Below, piece by piece: positions 59,649-64,000 of a stretch of 64,000 bases of DNA. The DNA is from Craterostigma plantagineum (taxonomy: Eukaryota; Streptophyta; Magnoliopsida; Lamiales; Linderniaceae), in contig JAPQWV010000644.1 of assembly GCA_027422505.1 (NCBI GenBank), forward strand, positions 186,001 through 250,000, in the 5' to 3' direction. The translations under genes were made by a program, and so were the position numbers. The notes beneath the pieces were generated by a model that was given only the letters and a program-made list of their open reading frames with translations, made no database searches and was not told where the DNA came from. How positions within the stretch are numbered: position 1 is the first letter of the stretch; each line of letters opens with the position of its first letter.

Positions 59649-62222
59649 TGTCAGGACCCGTCGTCCCGCCCTCGTATTCCATTTTAATCTAAGTGTTAAT
59701 GCTTTGTTTTGCGAATACGTAGAAATGCGAATAAAATTTTTCCTTTTAAAACGTGCATGCGGAAGTCTTATATACATGTCAAAAGTATATTCGTAATTCA
59801 TTCTACGAATCATCGAAATCGTGTTTACACAAAATACAAGTGTGTGTGTGTGCACCAAAAGCTCCCTATGCGCCCGGCCTTCACAGGTCGTCATCCATAC
59901 ACACACTCCCACCTCAAAAGCAGTCGGATTGCGTCAAAGATCGGCCTCGCGTAAAAGTCAGATCACGTACCGTGATCGTCAGTACCTACAACACGTAACA
60001 TAAACAATGAGCCACCGAGGCTCAGTAAGCAGAAATTATGCATGAATGCACGTGTCCTAACGACCGACAATCCACGCCGTCGTTTCCTAACGCTCGTACT
60101 CTTTTTCTCATACTCGTACTCTTTTCTTTCGCTCTTACTCTTTTTCTTATACTCTTATCTCTTACGGGCCCTCGGCATTCAATTCCCCAGCCTATTAATT
60201 CGGCCTTATCGTACGGAGTATTTACCCAGCCTCTTATTCAGCCTTATCGTACGGAGTATTTATCCAGCCTCTTATTCAGGCCTTATCGTACGGGGTATTT
60301 ACCCAGCCTCCTATTCAGGCCTTATCGTACGGGGTATTTACCCAGCCTCTTATTCAGCCTTATCGTACGGAGTATTTACCCAGCCTCTTATTCAGGCCTT
60401 ATCGTACGGGGTATTTACCCAGCTCCTATTCAGGCCTTATCGTACGGGGTATTTACCCAGCCTCTTATTCAGGCCTTATAGGCTGCATAGGAAGCCGTGA
60501 CTCTTCATTCGAGAGTCGACACAAACGCCAATATCGGCGAATATACGTCGCACACAGGCGATCTCATGCACGCTCATACCTCGCTCCTCACGTACTATTC
60601 ATGCGTGCAAGTGCTCATGCTATGCTCATGTACGTATACAAATCATACTATCATACATAGAAATAAATCATATTATACATACGCATTTCATAGAAAATAC
60701 ACGAGCACGTAATTCACTTAATTGGACGCAGGCAAGTTACGTGTCGTAGTTGAATTTCTACTTACTTGTCGTCCAAGCGAAGTTAGTGTTCTCCCCGTTT
60801 GCTCCTATCGTACGACCTTTTAAATAAAAATTATTGGAGTATTAGTACTTTGTTTCCTTGGCTGATTCGTCGGGATAATTAAATTCCGTCTTGTTAATTA
60901 TTTGGACTTGTACAATTCTCTAGACTCCAAGTCACTTGATTTACGTCTTATTAAATTTCCTAAGTTAGTTGATTTTTATACTAAGTCATGTTAGAATTAA
61001 TTTGTTCTAACTCATATGTGTCTCGGCGAAAGTAACTTGATTCTACTAGGTTTCATTTGATTGAATTCTTCCAATTGAATTCTAATTTCACACGAGTTTC
61101 GCCCGACTCAATTTAATAAAATTGATGTACTCTAAACCCTAGTTTCGATCGATAGTCACATTTAATAACCACTTTCGATCACACTCATTTGCCAAACCCT
61201 AATTTCCAATTTGTCATTCAATGTGCATTGTTTCGCCCGAAAGTGGATGAGTTTCGCCGAGTTCTTATGTCATCATGCTATCATCCTTAGTTTCGATCGA
61301 AACTTATATGTGTAGGGCTAATTTTAAATCGATTTGGTGGCTTTAAGGTAAGTTTCGCCGAGATTTCTTTCGGTCGAAACCCTATTTAACTAGCTAATTT
61401 CAATTGATTCTAGGGTTTCGCTCGATTCCAATCCCAATTGAGTTAGTGTTTCGCCGTGCCTTGTCTTATGTCATCATTGATGTCATGTAGGTTTCGATCG
61501 AAACCATGCAAAGAGTTTGGCCACTTTCGATCGATTGCCATGGGTTTGGGTTTGAGTTTCGATCGAAACTCAACACTTATTGGATTTACTTATTCAAAAT
61601 TAATTCAATTTAGAGCTTAGATTCATAAATCCTATCGCCCGAAACCCTAAAATTAATTTCCCACTTTCGATGGAAACATATTTCTCACTCTCTTCGATCG
61701 AAAGTGTTCATTCCATCGAAACTTCTTTCTTCCCAAGTTTCCAGTCGAAACTTCTGCATTTCATCCCTTCTTGTTGCCTAAATTATGTGCTTCCTCTTAT
61801 AACAGATTATCTAAGTTCACAGTTGCACATGTAATAACTTCTAACACTGATTCATTAAAATGGGGACTCTATTACGGGCTTAATTTCTGCATTTAGGGCT
61901 TCTTCAAAATTTTCCCCAACTACTTACCATTAATGCCATTAATACTTCCAACTACACTTAGGGTACGAATTTAAAAGCTTAAAGGAGGGTATTTCACTTA
62001 CAAATCTCGAAATCCTTAGCTAGTGGGAGTGCTCTTGGTTCGATTTTGTCTCGGCTCCTTCTCCTTCTTCTTTGCTTTCGTTAGTTTTGGTGTGGTTAAA
62101 GTGTTAAGTTAGATATTTCTTTAGTTATTATTGGATAAGGTATGGGCTTTTCCTAGTTTTAGGGAGAATTGTTCCCCAATTGGGCCTTTCTCATAAGTTG
62201 GGCCTAAATATTAATTTCTAGT
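59649..62222 (-). repeat. 5' LTR of the chromovirus, truncated
   Basis: It matches 52196-54763 collinearly. Homology stops at 62222 (CTAGT); the left LTR continues 238 bp further. In the first 560 bases I count about 14 indels but only 4-5 substitutions between the two copies. It contains the tandem array at 60185-60480 and the same CpG modules (for example near 61291, 61493 and 61558). Confidence 0.93.
60185..60480 (+). repeat. 39-bp tandem array in the 5' LTR
   Basis: Seven units with the same variant order as in the other LTR (A, A, G, G, A, G, G). No unit has been gained or lost between the copies, so the array was already present in the inserted element. Confidence 0.93.
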
Positions 62223-63303
62223 GCTAGAGAAAAAGATGCTGAGGAGTGGAGCCGCACTGTGTGCATGCGCTTTGTGCTTGTGTGTGCTTGTGCATGCGGG
62301 TGCTTTGTGTTTTTCTAATTACCTGTTTTCTATTTTGGACCATGTCGTTTTATTTTTGCAGATTTTTCAGGACTTCTTAGTGGCATGTACTATTGACGTA
62401 GTACTTGAATAGTTTAGTACTATTCTGATTTCGTCTAACTCTAACCATTGTTAACCTTTGTTTTTGTGTGTTGAGTTGATGTTGCCTTCAGGGGGAGTTT
62501 CATCATCAGGACTAACTTCTGCTTTGGTTTTGGAAAGAAAGATAAAAAGGGAAGATTGTTAATGTTGAGCTTTCAGCATAGGCAATGTTGGGGTAACATT
62601 CTAGCCAACATTTGTTGGTCGAGAATGTTCCATCTCTCTGTTTTATCTTTCATGCCCAAAACTAAATTTATTAATGACGTGGCATTTTTCTAGTATTATG
62701 CACGTTATAGATAAGAGCTGGAATGGATCAAACCGTGGGAAGAAACTGGATAAGCTAGAGCAAAAATAGGAAAGGAGCATGCTAAAAATAGGAACCTTGG
62801 AGCTTAAGTGAAGATCGGGCCTCTGGGCAGACCAAGTCAAGTCTCAACGGACCAAATACTCGTAGTGGACGTTAGTGGGACGTTAAGGGAAGTTACCAAG
62901 ACATTGGCGAAGTCTTTTACAAGTCGAAGCCGTTATATAAGTCGAAAGACTTAAAATGTTTGAAGACAGGACTTTGAAGAACGAACACCGAGCGAAAGTG
63001 AGAGCATCTCTGAGCGAGAGTTATTCCTTGAAAGAGTTTTTCTTTCTAAGTCTAGCTTTTAGAGGTCGTGAGATCTTGTAGGTGTAGAATCTTTTTTGTA
63101 TTCATTCTGTTTGCTATGATTAGTGTTAACTATCTTTTTCGATAGTTTGCAACCCATATTCTAGTGGTTTTACGCCGTGAGGCACGCAGCCAGTTATTTG
63201 ACTTGCTGCACAAAATCATCATTTGTGTTCGTTTCGTTTCATCGCTAATTTCTTACAATTCCGCTGTGCGTTCAAAAGAGTGAGAGTGAGTGTTAGCCTA
63301 ACA
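62223..63303 (+). mobile_element. SIRE-like copia, 3' end
   Basis: Plus strand. It has about 330 bp of 3' non-coding DNA with CAGGGGGAGTTTC near 62489 and a polypurine-like AAAAAGGGAAGAT just before the LTR, then a 747-bp LTR. The doubled polypurine motif and the LTR sequence match the minus-strand SIRE remnant at 20202-28135. Everything upstream is missing; it abuts the truncated chromovirus LTR. Confidence 0.75.
62557..63303 (+). repeat. SIRE-like LTR
   Basis: TGTTAATGTTGAG to GTTAGCCTAACA, 747 bp. A TATA box TTATATAA is at 62933-62940. The 3' part has TTCTAGTGGTTTTACGCCG and GACTTGCTGCACAA, conserved in the split LTR at 20202/25604. Ends rest on TG/CA and the terminal TGTTA/TAACA inversion. 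Confidence 0.8.
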
Positions 63304-64000
63304 GCGTGTCCAATTAGTAGATAACTTAGCATTTTACATCCATTGTGTACGGGACCACCCTTCACAATCACAACTGGTATTTTATCTAGAAGGAAAGAAT
63401 AGTTTTTTGTACTGTATGTTATTAATTCCTCATTTAGGTTTTGAAAGTTGAATTCTTCTGCTTAGGTGAAAACGCTACAGAAAGAAATATCCGTTTTGGA
63501 TGTGACATGATTAAAAATATGTATTTATGAGTATATAAGACTTGTCATATGGTACTAGCTATGTCGTACCGTGATTTTATTAAGGGTTAATTCCTTATCA
63601 GTCCACAAAGTTTAAATTCCTCTTAAATACCACTCGAATATTTTCTTCCTTATAAGTACTTATTTGAAAATTTCTTCCTATTCAGTACCTAAAAAGGTCT
63701 TTTCAGCGTTAAAAAGACTAAAATACCCATGCCTCACATATTCCATTGAAGTTGAATAAATTATTTCACATGAATTATACCAACAAAACTTGTTATTATA
63801 CCAGAAATTTGTAGAAATTAATACCAATGTTCCAACATTATTCTACGTTATTATAATTCGAATTTTATACAATGAAATTGGACATTATATCAACTGATTA
63901 TGCTATTATACCAGAAATTGATGAGATTATACCATCTATTTTCGTTATTATACCAGTAAATATTGTTATTTTTATTTTATATAGCGAAATTGAATATATA
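63304..64000. other. AT-rich flank with a possible TIR-type element
   Basis: No ORF is supported. At 63580-63600 the sequence TTAAGGGTTAATTCCTTATC, followed by GTCCACAAAGTTTAAATTCC, resembles terminal inverted repeats of plant DNA transposons or MITEs. From 63775 on, TTATTATACCAG occurs several times (63794, 63912, 63950) in irregular spacing. The other end of such an element would lie beyond the window. Confidence 0.3.

Larger units (their letters stand above)
52196..62222 (-). mobile_element. Tekay/Del-type Ty3/gypsy chromovirus
   Basis: Minus strand, 10 kb. The left (3') LTR is 2.8 kb; the right (5') LTR matches it but lacks the last 0.24 kb at 62222. Order gag, PR, RT, RNase H, IN, with a chromodomain-like tail after integrase, defines a chromovirus; long LTRs and a two-knuckle gag fit Tekay/Del. 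Flank at the left is CAAAG; the right flank is lost. Several one-base frame breaks in gag-pol. Confidence 0.92.

Noticed and set aside
60185..60480. Regular repeat array that might be taken for a CRISPR
   Set aside because: Units are contiguous without unique spacers, lie in a plant LTR, and are repeated identically in the partner LTR.
62221..62412. Small Cys-rich frame ahead of the SIRE LTR
   Set aside because: It starts at the rearrangement joint and is built from GTGTGC/TGTGCTTG repeats in 3' non-coding DNA; no envelope-like feature.

Overview
The window looks like repeat-rich, probably heterochromatic intergenic DNA of a flowering plant, most likely a eudicot. I see no intact host gene, no rRNA or tRNA gene and no prokaryotic signal. 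Nearly everything recognisable is retrotransposon: Ty1/copia and Ty3/gypsy elements with plant-type LTRs, initiator-Met tRNA primer sites and pol domains, plus one plant L1-type LINE. The asterid-like character of the additional ORF of the main copia element is only a weak taxonomic hint.

Layout. 1-5024: a DUF1985-like gene scrap, then an internally deleted Athila/Tat-type Ty3/gypsy element (gag end, protease, 3' non-coding DNA, 1.4 kb LTR). 5025-7057, resuming at 20058-20134: a decayed coding sequence of unknown family, cut by Copia-1. 7058-20057: Copia-1, minus strand, with both 315-bp LTRs (3 differences counted), a near-perfect 5-bp target duplication, frame-broken gag-pol, and about 3.6 kb of additional ORF between RNase H and the 3' LTR. 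20202-28135: a SIRE-like copia remnant (minus) whose 3' LTR is split by a 4.75-kb LINE (plus). 28141-28634: the 5' end of another copia (LTR B). 28635-31480: mostly non-coding copia-derived or unassigned DNA. 31480-39348: Copia-2 (minus, many frame breaks). 39351-40623: a plus-strand RT fragment followed by a second copy of the Copia-2 5' leader and LTR. 40624-46043: Copia-3 (minus, truncated at both ends). 46044-49103: AT-rich DNA that resembles one long gypsy LTR. 49104-52195: Copia-4, represented by its 3' LTR and a decayed additional ORF homologous to that of Copia-1. 52196-62222: a Tekay/Del-type chromovirus (minus) with about 2.8-kb LTRs, the right one truncated. 62223-63303: the 3' end of a second SIRE-like copia (plus). 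63304-64000: AT-rich flank.

How the parts relate. The elements are nested. Copia-1, the SIRE element and perhaps the Athila LTR entered one older coding region, and the LINE then entered the SIRE LTR. The most interesting signals are (i) the large additional ORF that two copia elements carry downstream of pol; (ii) short CpG modules of the form TTTCG-n-CGAAA, repeated many times in the non-coding parts of unrelated copia and gypsy families; and (iii) the inverted RT fragment lying between duplicated leader-LTR units.

Caution: LTR copies of the chromovirus differ much more by one-base indels than by substitutions, so some frame breaks may be assembly errors. All identity statements are by eye; lineage names are tentative.
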